64,000 nt of DNA from Arthrobacter sp. ISL-95 (lineage in GTDB: Bacteria > Actinomycetota > Actinomycetes > Actinomycetales > Micrococcaceae): assembly GCF_018613695.1 (NCBI RefSeq), contig NZ_JAGGPR010000003.1, positions 62,001 to 126,000 on the forward strand. The letters run 5' to 3'. The position numbers and the translations under genes are program-made. The notes beneath the pieces are model-generated. The model saw only the letters and a program-made list of their open reading frames with translations, ran no database searches and was not told where the DNA came from. Below are positions 33,236 through 41,076 of the stretch, in pieces (within the stretch, counting starts at the first letter, position 1; each line of letters opens with the position of its first letter).

Positions 33236-34627
33236 CTACGACTCCGGCTCGGCCTCCACCGCACCCCGCACGGCTGCAATGGACGCAGCGACGTCGCCGG
33301 CGTCCGTGGTCCAGTTACTCACCGAGATGCGGAGGATTCCCCGGCCCCGCCACGACGAACCGGACATCCACACGGCACCCTCGGCCATGAGCCTCTGGGT
33401 GACGCGGTGCGTGCGATCATCACTTCCGAAGCTCACCGAGACCTGCGTGAAGACGACGTCGTTGAGCACCTCCACACCAGGGATCGAGGCCAGCCCTTCA
33501 GCCAGGGCACGCGCGTTTGCCGCCAGGCGCTCCACCATGGAAATCACGCCATCCCGGCCCAATTGCCGGAGTGCGGCCCATACCGGAATGCCACGGGCAC
33601 GGCGGGACATCTCGGGGACCTTGTCGAAAGGATCCCCCGGTCCGGCATCCGTAGCAATGAGGTAACTGGTGTGCACACTGAAAGCGCGCCTCAAGGCTTC
33701 CGGGCGGGCCACGATTGCCAGGCCACAGTCGTAGGGGACGTTCAGGGTTTTATGAGCGTCGGTTGCCCACGAATCGGCTTCCTCCACACCGGCCAGCCGG
33801 TCACGCAGCCTGGGACTCACGGCAGCCCACAAACCAAAGGCACCATCCACGTGCACCCATGCACCGCGATCGTGGGCCACAGCTATGGCTTCCTCCATGG
33901 GATCAAAGGCCCCTGAATGGAGGTTGCCGGCTTGCAGACTAACCAAAGATGGGCCTGGCTGCTGATCCATGGCCTCGGCCAGGGCGTCGGGATAGATGCG
34001 GCCTTCGTCGTCGGCGTCTACCGGAACGCAGGCGCCCAAACCGAGGTATCGCAACGCAAGATCCACTGCCGCGTGCCGTTCCCGGCCCGCAAAAGTTGTG
34101 ATGCGTGGCGCGCCACTGAGGCCGAGGGCTTGAAGGTCCCACCCGGCCTCGTCCATCAGATACTGCCGGCCCGCCGCCAACCCCACGAAATTGGCCGTGG
34201 TGGCACCGGTGGTGAATCCGACGTCGGCGCCGGCGGGCAGGTGCAGGAGGTCCAAAAGCCAGGCAGCCGCAGATTCCTCGATTGCGGCAGCGGCAGGGGT
34301 GGCGAACCGGAGCCCGTTGTTCTGGTCCCAGGCGGAGACAAGCCAATCGGCGGCCATGGCTGCGGGCAGCGTTCCGCCCATGACCCAGCCAAAGAAGCGA
34401 CCGGACTGGATCGTCATGAGCCCGGGCTCGGCTAGTGCGGCGAGCTCGTCAACTACCTCGGCCGCATCAGTAGCCCCGTCAGGGAGACGCTCCAAAATGC
34501 TTTTGGCCACCTGGTCGGCGTCTGAGGAAGGGCGGACAGAACGTGTAGGGACAGACGCCAGCCAGTCACCGGCGTGGACCATGGCCCGCTCCAATGCAGC
34601 ACCGTACGCCTCCGGCATCGCAGACAT
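33236..34627 (-). CDS. PLP-dependent group II decarboxylase/aminotransferase-like protein
   Basis: About 463 residues of the glutamate/aromatic-amino-acid decarboxylase family. The Schiff-base lysine is in DSWATDAHKTLNVP, and the cofactor-binding VHVDGAFGLWAA and GFTTGATTANFVGL are visible. Such enzymes decarboxylate an amino acid (glutamate, aspartate, tyrosine, tryptophan or 2,4-diaminobutyrate); this one cannot be assigned a substrate from sequence. The ATG at 34627 is preferred over GTG at 34633 on weak Shine-Dalgarno grounds (AGG). It appears to be monocistronic, 61 bases downstream of the leftward HAD gene. Confidence 0.88.
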   Translation of the reverse strand: MSAMPEAYGAALERAMVHAGDWLASVPTRSVRPSSDADQVAKSILERLPDGATDAAEVVDELAALAEPGLMTIQSGRFFGWVMGGTLPAAMAADWLVSAWDQNNGLRFATPAAAAIEESAAAWLLDLLHLPAGADVGFTTGATTANFVGLAAGRQYLMDEAGWDLQALGLSGAPRITTFAGRERHAAVDLALRYLGLGACVPVDADDEGRIYPDALAEAMDQQPGPSLVSLQAGNLHSGAFDPMEEAIAVAHDRGAWVHVDGAFGLWAAVSPRLRDRLAGVEEADSWATDAHKTLNVPYDCGLAIVARPEALRRAFSVHTSYLIATDAGPGDPFDKVPEMSRRARGIPVWAALRQLGRDGVISMVERLAANARALAEGLASIPGVEVLNDVVFTQVSVSFGSDDRTHRVTQRLMAEGAVWMSGSSWRGRGILRISVSNWTTDAGDVAASIAAVRGAVEAEPES

Positions 34628-34688
34628 GCGCACAGCCTACGCCCGGTTCATCACAGGGAACAGCCCAAGCAGCATTAGCCCAGCGGTA

Positions 34689-35372
34689 CTAGAGGCTCAG
34701 AGTCAGGAGGTGACCGCCGTCGTCGTCCTTCACCGCGGTGACCGTCACTGCCGAGTAGTTCGGAATCCGCCACATACCCGGCTCCAGTTCCGCATTGTGC
34801 CTGGCAGCGGCCTTGCCCACCACCACGGTCCGCATCCCCGCGGCACGGGCGGCGGCAATACCGGCAGGTGCGTCTTCGAAAACCACGACGTCGGCCGGGT
34901 CGACTCCCAGCAGCGCTGCCGCCTTGAGGTACCCCTCCGGGTGCGGCTTGCCGCGGGTGACAGACTCGGCGGTGACCGCGGTGGATGGCATGGCGAGCCC
35001 GGCCGCCTGCATACGGATATCGGCAAGGACCCGGTCTGCAGACGTGACCAAGGCGATGGCTTCATCCGGAAGTCCCGCCAGCAAGGCCTCCGCCCCGGGA
35101 AGGGCGATCACGCCATCGGTCCGGGAGCGTTCCCTCTGGCCGAGTTCCGCGGTCAGTGCTTCGAAATCTGCACCGGCGGGCGCGTATCGGCGTACAGTAT
35201 CGCCCGCCTGGACGCCGTGGGAAGTGCGTAGAATCTCGTCAAAATCCAAGCCGTAGCGCTCGGCGAACTCGAGCCAGACTTGCTCAACGATCGCCGTTGA
35301 ATCCACCAGTGTGCCGTCCATGTCGAAGAGCACGGCACGGACGGTCAGCACGGGTTCGGCAGGATGGCTCAT
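34689..35372 (-). CDS. HAD-superfamily sugar phosphatase
   Basis: A 227-residue HAD subfamily IA hydrolase with all four motifs: nucleophile DMDGTLVDS, motif II SADR, Lys of motif III in TRGKPHPEGY, and acidic motif IV VVFEDAPAG. Members dephosphorylate hexose phosphates or 2-deoxyglucose-6-phosphate. The ATG at 35372 has AGGATGG upstream; an in-frame upstream start is possible. It lies 45 bases from the leftward VOC gene and may be co-transcribed. Substrate unknown. Confidence 0.9.
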   Translation of the reverse strand: MSHPAEPVLTVRAVLFDMDGTLVDSTAIVEQVWLEFAERYGLDFDEILRTSHGVQAGDTVRRYAPAGADFEALTAELGQRERSRTDGVIALPGAEALLAGLPDEAIALVTSADRVLADIRMQAAGLAMPSTAVTAESVTRGKPHPEGYLKAAALLGVDPADVVVFEDAPAGIAAARAAGMRTVVVGKAAARHNAELEPGMWRIPNYSAVTVTAVKDDDGGHLLTLSL

Positions 35373-35417
35373 GAGTCCATCCTGCCGCACGCTCATGGGG
35401 TGGCGCCGAAGTGTGAC

Positions 35418-35795
35418 TTAGCCGTTCGGCCGCTGCGGCAAGTACTGCAGCGCCCACTTGTTGCCGTCAGGGTCAGCGAAGTAGACGAAATGACCCCAAT
35501 CCTGGACGTCGATGTCACTGACGTCCACGCCATTGGCCTTGAGTTGCTCGTGCGCCTTATTGATATCCGCCACCACCACTTGGAGGCTTGGCGCGGTCCC
35601 GGGAGGGGCGTCGCTGAGGCCCTCACCAATAGCAATGGAACATGCCGAACCCGGCGGTGTCAGCTGCACGAACCGGATGCCGTCCGTGGGACGCTCATCA
35701 AAATCGGCGTTGAAACCAACCTTATTGACGTAAAAGTCCTTCGCGCGGTCGACGTCCGACACAGGGACAAACACCAGTTCAAGTTTCCAGTCCAT
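35418..35795 (-). CDS. VOC/glyoxalase-fold protein
   Basis: A 125-residue vicinal-oxygen-chelate protein (MDWKLELVFVPVSDVDRAKDFY at the start, then GHFVYFADPDGNKWALQYLPQRP), with two beta-alpha-beta-beta-beta repeats. The family covers glyoxalase-, bleomycin-binding- and dioxygenase-like functions; nothing here picks one. The metal-binding residues are not fully recognisable. Confidence 0.88.
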   Translation of the reverse strand: MDWKLELVFVPVSDVDRAKDFYVNKVGFNADFDERPTDGIRFVQLTPPGSACSIAIGEGLSDAPPGTAPSLQVVVADINKAHEQLKANGVDVSDIDVQDWGHFVYFADPDGNKWALQYLPQRPNG

Positions 35796-35840
35796 GCGCC
35801 ACAGGCTAACGGGGCGCGCCGGAAACCGGTAGGGGCTTCC

Positions 35841-36476
35841 CTAACCCGCTACGCCGTAGAGGCGGTCCCCGGCGTCGCCCAAGCCCGGCACGATGTATGA
35901 CTTTTCATTGAGCTTTTCGTCAATCGAGGCGAGGACGATCTTCACGTTGGCGTCGGAGAGCTCTTCCTCCAGCTTGGACAGTCCCTCCGGAGCGGCCAGC
36001 AGGCAGATGCACGTGACGTCCGAGGCGCCGCGCTTGAAGAGGAACTTGATGGCCTCACGCAGGGTGCCCCCCGTGGCGAGCATGGGGTCCAGGACAAAGA
36101 TCTGGCGGCCGGTGAGGTCCTCGGGGAGGCGCTCCGCGTAAGTGATGATGTCCAGGGTTTCTTCGTCGCGGGCCATTCCCAGGAAGCCCACCTCGGCGGT
36201 GGGGACCAGCTTGGTCATGCCCTCAAGCATGCCAAGCCCTGCGCGAAGGATGGGGACCACCAGCGGAGTGGGCTTGGTGAAAGCCGTGCCAATGGTGGTG
36301 GTGACCGGAGTTTCGATCTCCACCGGCTGCGTCTTAACCTCGCGGGTGGCTTCATAGGCCAGGAGGGTGACGAGTTCTTCAGTGAGCTGCCGGAAGACCG
36401 GTGAAGGGGTGTTCTTATCCCGCAGAACGGTGAGCTTGTGAGCGACCAGCGGGTGGTCCACGACGAGTGTGCGCAT
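35841..36476 (-). CDS. upp: Uracil phosphoribosyltransferase
   Basis: A 211-residue pyrimidine salvage enzyme making UMP from uracil and PRPP. The PRPP-binding loop [12 protein letters not shown] and the uracil-binding C-terminal [14 protein letters not shown] are intact. The ATG at 36476 is only 22 bases from the divergent tadA start, so the promoters overlap; on this strand TAGTTT lies about six bases before the start, suggesting a near-leaderless transcript. Confidence 0.97.
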   Translation of the reverse strand: MRTLVVDHPLVAHKLTVLRDKNTPSPVFRQLTEELVTLLAYEATREVKTQPVEIETPVTTTIGTAFTKPTPLVVPILRAGLGMLEGMTKLVPTAEVGFLGMARDEETLDIITYAERLPEDLTGRQIFVLDPMLATGGTLREAIKFLFKRGASDVTCICLLAAPEGLSKLEEELSDANVKIVLASIDEKLNEKSYIVPGLGDAGDRLYGVAG

Positions 36477-36498
36477 CCCCCAAAACTATCATTGAGAC

Positions 36499-37035
36499 AT
36501 GAGCGCCACCGAGCCGTATCACGCAGACCACATGGCCTGGATGGGCCTTGCCCTGAACGAGGCCCGGTTGGCGCTGAAAACGGACGACGTACCAATTGGT
36601 GCCGTCGTCTTAGGGCCCGACGGCGGTGTGCTGGGTTCCGGACGCAACGAACGTGAAGCGCATGGGGACCCAACCGCCCACGCGGAGGTGGTTGCGATCC
36701 GTCAGGCTGCTGCTTCGCTGCGTCAACGCGCTCAGGATGCCGGCGCCGATGGTGACGGTTGGCGGCTTGAGGACTGCACTTTGGTGGTCACCCTTGAGCC
36801 GTGCGCTATGTGTGCGGGGGCTATTGTCCTGGCCAGGATTCCGCGGGTCGTGTTTGGCGCCTGGGACGAGAAGGCGGGAGCGGTGGGTTCCGTGTTCGAT
36901 ATCCTCCGCGAGCGCCGCCTCAACCACTGGGTGGAGGTCTACGCAGGAGTTCGCGAGGAGGAATGCGCGGCCCTGCTGAGGGATTTCTTCGCGACGCGCC
37001 GGGTACCCCTTACTCTCCCGCGAGATGGGATTTGA
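36499..37035 (+). CDS. tadA: tRNA(adenine-34) deaminase
   Basis: A 178-residue zinc deaminase converting A34 to inosine in tRNA-Arg(ACG), a tRNA encoded in this same window (5740). The zinc/catalytic motifs HAE (PTAHAEVVAIR) and PCAMC (LEPCAMCAGAIV) are present. It is divergent from upp with a 22-base gap; TATCAT at 36487-36492 sits at -12 to -7, so the mRNA is probably leaderless. Confidence 0.96.
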   Translation: MSATEPYHADHMAWMGLALNEARLALKTDDVPIGAVVLGPDGGVLGSGRNEREAHGDPTAHAEVVAIRQAAASLRQRAQDAGADGDGWRLEDCTLVVTLEPCAMCAGAIVLARIPRVVFGAWDEKAGAVGSVFDILRERRLNHWVEVYAGVREEECAALLRDFFATRRVPLTLPRDGI

Positions 37036-37069
37036 TGACGATCCGGGTGCTTGGGATTGCCATTAACTG

Positions 37070-38071
37070 TCATCTCGCGGGGCGTTGGAGGGCCTCCAGG
37101 ACGGTGGCAGCGGTGGTGTCCCAGTTGTGAAGGTGTTTACGGGCGTGGAGTGCGTTACTGCGCCAAGTCTGTTGCAGGGCTTTGTCGCCGAGCCACTTCT
37201 TGATGGTCTCGGTCAGGTTCTTGGGATCGCTGAGATCCAGTGCAGCACCCGCCCCGGAGCTGCCCAGCGCCTCCACTGCACCGGTCCCCTGCCGCACAAG
37301 AACCGGGACACCGTGCGCCAACGACTCCGTTACCACCATGCCAAAGCTTTCTGATCGCGATAGAAGGACGCTGAGGTCAGCTTTGTGCCACTGCTCTTCG
37401 AGGGCATCGCCGGTCAGCTCGGAGGTAACGCTGATGCGATTTTGGAGACCGGAATGCTCGACGGCGGCCCTCACCTCGGCGGCATAGCTTGGGTCAGTCT
37501 CGTCGGAACCGATGAGGGCTGCGGTCCAGGGTGCGTCAGATATGTGGCTCAGCGCCTCCACCAAGAGTGTCTGGCTCTTATTGGGCAGCAACGCCGCGAC
37601 AGCCACGATATGCAGTGGCCGCGATCCCCTGGCAGGGTTTGCTTTTTCGGCCCCGGGAGTCGCGATGACGATGTCCTGCGTCCCGTGCCTCGTCTCGAGC
37701 TCAGCCGCTGCGTGGGCGCTGGGACAAATGATCCCTGTTGCGGCAACCAGCGCCTTGGCCTCAAGGTCATGGTGGTCCGCCAACGCCATGTGCGACAGGA
37801 TCCACACCTTGGTCCCGGCATGGACCGCGTCGGTCACCTCATCCGGTGCCCCGCTCGCCACCAGTCCGTCGGCAATCACCGTTGTGCCGCCGTCGAGCAT
37901 GTCAGCGAAACGTTGCCGGTCCGTTGGGCTCCCAACCGGCCAGTCGCCGTCGACCGTTACAGTGTCAACACTGGCACCCAACGCGGTCAGGTGCTCGGCG
38001 AGCTTGGCGTTGTACTTGTTGCCGCCGGAGCCGTGCCGGATATTCCCCGGGATCAGGAAGCGGATGTGCAC
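37070..38071 (-). CDS. Glycosyltransferase, family 4 (GT-B fold)
   Basis: About 333 residues. The N-terminal domain has MHIRFLIPGNIRHGSGGNKYN, and the C-terminal GT4 domain includes an LPNKSQTLLVEAL segment and the donor-binding ESFGMVVTESLAHGVPVLV. It transfers a sugar from an activated donor to an unknown acceptor. It starts with a GTG just after the pterin-synthase-like gene; a 14-bp tandem duplication at the junction leaves no Shine-Dalgarno. The neighbours suggest the acceptor is a pterin-like or other small metabolite, but this is inference. Confidence 0.85.
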   Translation of the reverse strand: MHIRFLIPGNIRHGSGGNKYNAKLAEHLTALGASVDTVTVDGDWPVGSPTDRQRFADMLDGGTTVIADGLVASGAPDEVTDAVHAGTKVWILSHMALADHHDLEAKALVAATGIICPSAHAAAELETRHGTQDIVIATPGAEKANPARGSRPLHIVAVAALLPNKSQTLLVEALSHISDAPWTAALIGSDETDPSYAAEVRAAVEHSGLQNRISVTSELTGDALEEQWHKADLSVLLSRSESFGMVVTESLAHGVPVLVRQGTGAVEALGSSGAGAALDLSDPKNLTETIKKWLGDKALQQTWRSNALHARKHLHNWDTTAATVLEALQRPAR

Positions 38072-38098
38072 TTACTTGACCGGGTTTACTTGACCGGG
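38072..38098. repeat. 14-bp tandem duplication at a gene junction
   Basis: TTACTTGACCGGG occurs twice in tandem (38072-38084 and 38086-38098). It covers the stop of the pterin-synthase-like gene and the gap before the glycosyltransferase start, so the PVK-stop reading is duplicated. Confidence 0.85.
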
Positions 38099-38484
38099 AG
38101 CTCCAGCGAGTAGCCCGCCCAAGCGTCCGGGTTTTCGCGAAGGACCACGTCAATACCTGTGAGGGCCGGACCATCGGCAGTGTCCTGGATTTGGGCGGCC
38201 ATGGCGTCGGCAATGTGCTTCGCGAGAGCCTCCGTTGTAGAGAGTTTCCCCTTGAAAGCAGGGTGCTCGTCCAGGTTCTTGTAGTTCAGGTCGGCGAGCA
38301 CCTCCTCAAGAATGCCGCCGGCGGCACCGATGTCAAGAACGATCGCGTCGTCATTAACGTTGGGGCGGCGGAAGGTGACTTCGGCCACGAACGTGGCGCC
38401 GTGCAGGCCCTGGGCTGGGCCGAACGCCTCGCGGGGAAGGCTGTGGGCGATCATGAAGTGGCGTCGGACGGTCAGGCTGAACAT
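38086..38484 (-). CDS. 6-carboxytetrahydropterin synthase-like protein lacking catalytic residues
   Basis: A 132-residue protein of the QueD/PTPS (T-fold) family. H14 (MIAHSL) and H28 (GLHG) keep two zinc ligands. The third zinc histidine (HGH) is A30, the nucleophilic Cys four residues before it is A24, and the Asp-His dyad (LDH) reads LNYKNLDEHP. The substrate-binding Glu survives in LRENPDAW. By comparison with E. coli QueD this should not make 6-carboxytetrahydropterin; it may bind a pterin or catalyse another reaction. It lies between a dehydrogenase gene (3-base gap) and a glycosyltransferase gene. Confidence 0.8.
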   Translation of the reverse strand: MFSLTVRRHFMIAHSLPREAFGPAQGLHGATFVAEVTFRRPNVNDDAIVLDIGAAGGILEEVLADLNYKNLDEHPAFKGKLSTTEALAKHIADAMAAQIQDTADGPALTGIDVVLRENPDAWAGYSLELPVK

Positions 38485-38487
38485 GTA

Positions 38488-39489
38488 TTAATCCTCCGGG
38501 TGGGGGTAGGCGACCACGTGGCAGAAACCGCCGGGCCGTTCAAACATTTTCGTGAGGGTGTTGGGCAGGTTCTGGAACTGGCATTCGCTGGTGAGGAAGG
38601 TGTCGAAGAGCGGGTCTTTGAGTTGGTTCGCCGCTTCCTGCAGGCGCTGGGCATTAGTACGCCGATGCCTTCTGGGGAGGGCGACGGCGCCCACCTGGCT
38701 GGATCGGATGTTGAGCCTGCGGGCATGGAAGTCCTCGCCGAGCGGCAGGGTGACTTCCTTGTCGGCGAACCAGGAAAGTTCAATAACGTCAGAGTCGTCG
38801 CCGGCCAGTTGGAGGCTCAGCTTGAGGCCTTCGTTGGACGCGGAGCAGTGGAAGACGATGTCGTTGTTGTCCTGGGCTTCTTCGGGGAGTGCGAAGTCGA
38901 CGTTGATGGTGTCCGCCAGCTTTCGCTTCTCCGGATCAGCATCCACCAACTGCAGGCGACCGAGCGGATACTTCCGCAGGAGCGTCGCCAGGACGCCGCC
39001 CACCAGGCCACCACCGACGACGGCGACACGGTCACCCAGCCGCGGCCCGGCTTCCCACAGCGCATTGATGGCCACCTCAACGATGCCCGTGAGGACAGCG
39101 CGGCGTGCTGGGACACCTTGTGGGATTGAGGTGAGCTGGCTCGTGGGCATCACGTAGAAGTCCTGGTGGGGGTGGAGGCTGAAGACAGTTTTCCCCCGCC
39201 ATTCGTCCGGGCCTTCTTCCACAATGCCGACGTTCAGGTAGCCGTACTTCACCGGGCCAGGGAAGTCGCCTTCCTGGTGCGGGGCCTGCATGAGGTCGGC
39301 CACTCGTTCCGGGACGCGGCCTTCGTGAACTACACGCTCAGTGCCGCGGCTGACGCCTGAGTAGAGCGTCCTGACCAGGGCTTCTCCGTCTTCCGGCTTG
39401 GGGATCGTCTCGGAGCGCAGCTCGCCGGCGCCGGTCTCGGTGACCCAGTAGGCCCGGGCTTCGTGTTCATGTTCGTGCGAGATAGTCAT
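38488..39489 (-). CDS. MDR-family alcohol dehydrogenase-like protein
   Basis: About 333 residues of the medium-chain dehydrogenase/reductase fold. The NAD(P) motif is VAVVGGGLVGGVLA. It carries YSGVSRGTER rather than the catalytic-zinc cysteine of canonical alcohol dehydrogenases, a pattern of the BchC/sorbitol-dehydrogenase-like branch, so zinc may be absent. The ATG at 39489 is chosen because the upstream in-frame extension looks unrelated and the protein then starts with a His-rich HEHEHEARAYW. First of three tightly spaced leftward genes with the pterin-synthase-like and glycosyltransferase genes. Confidence 0.87.
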   Translation of the reverse strand: MTISHEHEHEARAYWVTETGAGELRSETIPKPEDGEALVRTLYSGVSRGTERVVHEGRVPERVADLMQAPHQEGDFPGPVKYGYLNVGIVEEGPDEWRGKTVFSLHPHQDFYVMPTSQLTSIPQGVPARRAVLTGIVEVAINALWEAGPRLGDRVAVVGGGLVGGVLATLLRKYPLGRLQLVDADPEKRKLADTINVDFALPEEAQDNNDIVFHCSASNEGLKLSLQLAGDDSDVIELSWFADKEVTLPLGEDFHARRLNIRSSQVGAVALPRRHRRTNAQRLQEAANQLKDPLFDTFLTSECQFQNLPNTLTKMFERPGGFCHVVAYPHPED

Positions 39490-39615
39490 GGTGCTTATGA
39501 ATCTATCGCTGGCGCGCTGCGGACGGAAGTTGGCAGTATTTTGCTTGTTCCGTTCGCTTGCTTGCGGGGCCTCGTTTTGGGGAACCGGGCTCAACTCCGG
39601 TACCCTATTTCAGTT

Positions 39616-39705
39616 GGTGACGTGTCCGAGCGGCCGAAGGTGCAACACTCGAAATGTTGTTTGGTGTAAAAGCCAACGTGGGTTCAAATCCCACCGTCAC
39701 CGCCA
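39616..39705 (+). tRNA. tRNA-Ser (anticodon CGA), CCA encoded
   Basis: A 90-base class II tRNA: acceptor GGTGACG pairs with CGTCACC, anticodon stem CAACA/TGTTG around loop CTCGAAA, a long variable arm, and T-arm GTGGGTTCAAATCCCAC. The 3' CCA is encoded (39703-39705), unlike the tRNA-Arg in this window. Confidence 0.96.
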
Positions 39706-39710
39706 ATGAG

Positions 39711-39754
39711 AAAGGCACTGCTTCCCTTTGTTTATAAGGGAAGCAGTGCCTTTT
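39711..39754 (+). terminator. Rho-independent terminator of tRNA-Ser
   Basis: An 18-bp stem from 39711-39728 to 39736-39753 with loop TGTTTAT, then TTTT. Six bases after the tRNA. Confidence 0.95.
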
Positions 39755-39764
39755 GCATGCTCAT

Positions 39765-39824
39765 CGAAAGGCGGGATCCCGGCGCTTTGAGAGGCCCAAA
39801 GCCGCAAGACCAACCCCTCGTGGC
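39765..39824. repeat. Intergenic palindrome, family C, copy 1
   Basis: An element of about 60 bases: CGAAAGGCGGGATCCCGGC, then a GCTTTGAGAGGCCCAAAGC hairpin centre, and an end ACCAACCCCTCGTGG. The same pattern (GGGAT-C-CGGC/ACTTT...CCCCTCG) recurs at 40326 and 40925. It lies just before the CheY-like gene. Confidence 0.78.
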
Positions 39825-39861
39825 AGCTGATCCGCCGTATGCTGTTCCCAGAGGGGGTCCC

Positions 39862-40272
39862 GTGAGTTCACAGAGAGTTTGCGTTGTTATCGAAGACGAT
39901 GCCGACATTCGTGATCTCATCGATCTGATACTCACTGATGCAGGCTTCGAGGTACACGCCGTGGAATCAGGAACCGAAGGGATCATCGCCGTCGATCGGC
40001 TGAAGCCATCGCTGATCACCCTGGATCTGGGCCTTCCCGACATGGACGGCAGGGAGGCCGCACGCCTGATTGCTGCCATGTCCCACGCGCCGATCCTCAT
40101 GATCACGGCGTTCGCTGAACGGGATGATGAACTTCACGGCATTGCCTCAGGAGCCAAGGCGTACCTGATCAAACCCTTCAGGCCCCGCCAATTGCGTGAG
40201 CTCGCTCTGCGTTTGAGCCCTCTGGAACTCGCGGCGAAGGCAATTTCAACGGATACGTGCAACACTCCCTGA
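39862..40272 (+). CDS. Single-domain response regulator (CheY-like)
   Basis: A 136-residue protein consisting of a receiver domain only: acidic cluster EDD (11-13), phosphoacceptor D55 in LITLDLGLPD, T/S at ITAF and K104 in YLIKPF. GTG at 39862 with AGAGGGGG upstream is preferred over an upstream ATG that would add unrelated residues read through a family C palindrome. No output domain and no kinase nearby. It may be a phosphate sink or allosteric partner. Confidence 0.9.
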   Translation: MSSQRVCVVIEDDADIRDLIDLILTDAGFEVHAVESGTEGIIAVDRLKPSLITLDLGLPDMDGREAARLIAAMSHAPILMITAFAERDDELHGIASGAKAYLIKPFRPRQLRELALRLSPLELAAKAISTDTCNTP

Positions 40273-40325
40273 GCGGAAAAGCACAACTTCCTATGGTCTC
40301 CGCCGCGGTGGCCCATCGACGCCGC

Positions 40326-40390
40326 ACGTCGAGGGGCGACATCTCGGCACTTTGGGAGGCCCATAGTGCCGAAATCCAACCCCTCGACGT
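40326..40390. repeat. Intergenic palindrome, family C, copy 2
   Basis: A near-perfect 65-base palindrome: ACGTCGAGGGG left, CGGCACTTTGG/CCATAGTGCCG centre, CCCCTCGACGT right. It lies between the CheY-like and lipoprotein genes. Confidence 0.9.
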
Positions 40391-40430
40391 GAGGCGTCGG
40401 AATCTATACTCGGATACGAAGGGGGAATGT

Positions 40431-40922
40431 ATGCGTCGCCGCATCACAATATTTGCCATCACTGCTGTTTCAGTTGGACTGACCGTGGGCTGCTCCGCCC
40501 CCGCCCCGCTTGAAGTGGACCCTGCGAAAACGTCGGTGGAATACACCTTTAGGGACAGTTCCGTTCCGCCTCAGTACCACCGAAGCTACGTAATTAAGGC
40601 CTCAAACACTGAAGCCACCATCACAGTGGATTCTTACGGCGACGTCCTTCGTCAGGAAACTGCGGCCATGCCTGCGGAGACGTGGACCCGGGTGATGGAC
40701 CTCGTTCGCAGCCTGCCGGAGAGGACCAAAGACATTAAGACTCCTAAACCTGGCTGCGCAGGTGGCACTGCCTCGAAGATCTTGGTCCGGGAAAGCGAGC
40801 AGGAGCGCTACTCCCAACGCATTGAAAACTGCGGTGGGGGTCCGGGGGCACCCCTGACGGACACAGCGGTCCCACTTACAGCTCTCTTCGATATGAACGA
40901 TCTGTTGAAAACCGGCATGTAG
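40431..40922 (+). CDS. Hypothetical lipoprotein
   Basis: A 163-residue protein with a basic N-terminus, a hydrophobic segment and lipobox VGLTVGC (cysteine about residue 21), so probably lipid-anchored outside the membrane. GAAGGGGG precedes the ATG. Two later Cys residues (PKPGCAGG, RIENCGGG) could form a disulfide. I do not recognise the family. It is flanked by family C palindromes on both sides. Confidence 0.82.
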   Translation: MRRRITIFAITAVSVGLTVGCSAPAPLEVDPAKTSVEYTFRDSSVPPQYHRSYVIKASNTEATITVDSYGDVLRQETAAMPAETWTRVMDLVRSLPERTKDIKTPKPGCAGGTASKILVRESEQERYSQRIENCGGGPGAPLTDTAVPLTALFDMNDLLKTGM

Positions 40923-40924
40923 CG

Positions 40925-40987
40925 CGTCGAGGGGCGGGATCTCGGCACTTTCGAGGCTTGAAAGGCGCGAGATCTAACCCTTCGGCG
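40925..40987. repeat. Intergenic palindrome, family C, copy 3
   Basis: CGCGTCGAGGGGCGGGATC left, CGGCACTTTCGAGGC/GAAAGGCGCG centre, GATCTAACCCTTCGGCG right. More diverged than copy 2; it starts three bases after the lipoprotein stop. Confidence 0.82.
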
Positions 40988-41076
40988 AAGCTAGGCGTAG
41001 ATTGAGCCCGGATGCCGTAAGACACCCCAAGATCCGTTAAGACACCCTCGGAACCGCACTGACCGCGGAGGCAACA

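Noticed and set aside
39765..40987. Family C palindromes as a CRISPR or attachment-site array
   Set aside because: They are imperfect hairpins separated by genes, with no phage genes or integrase.
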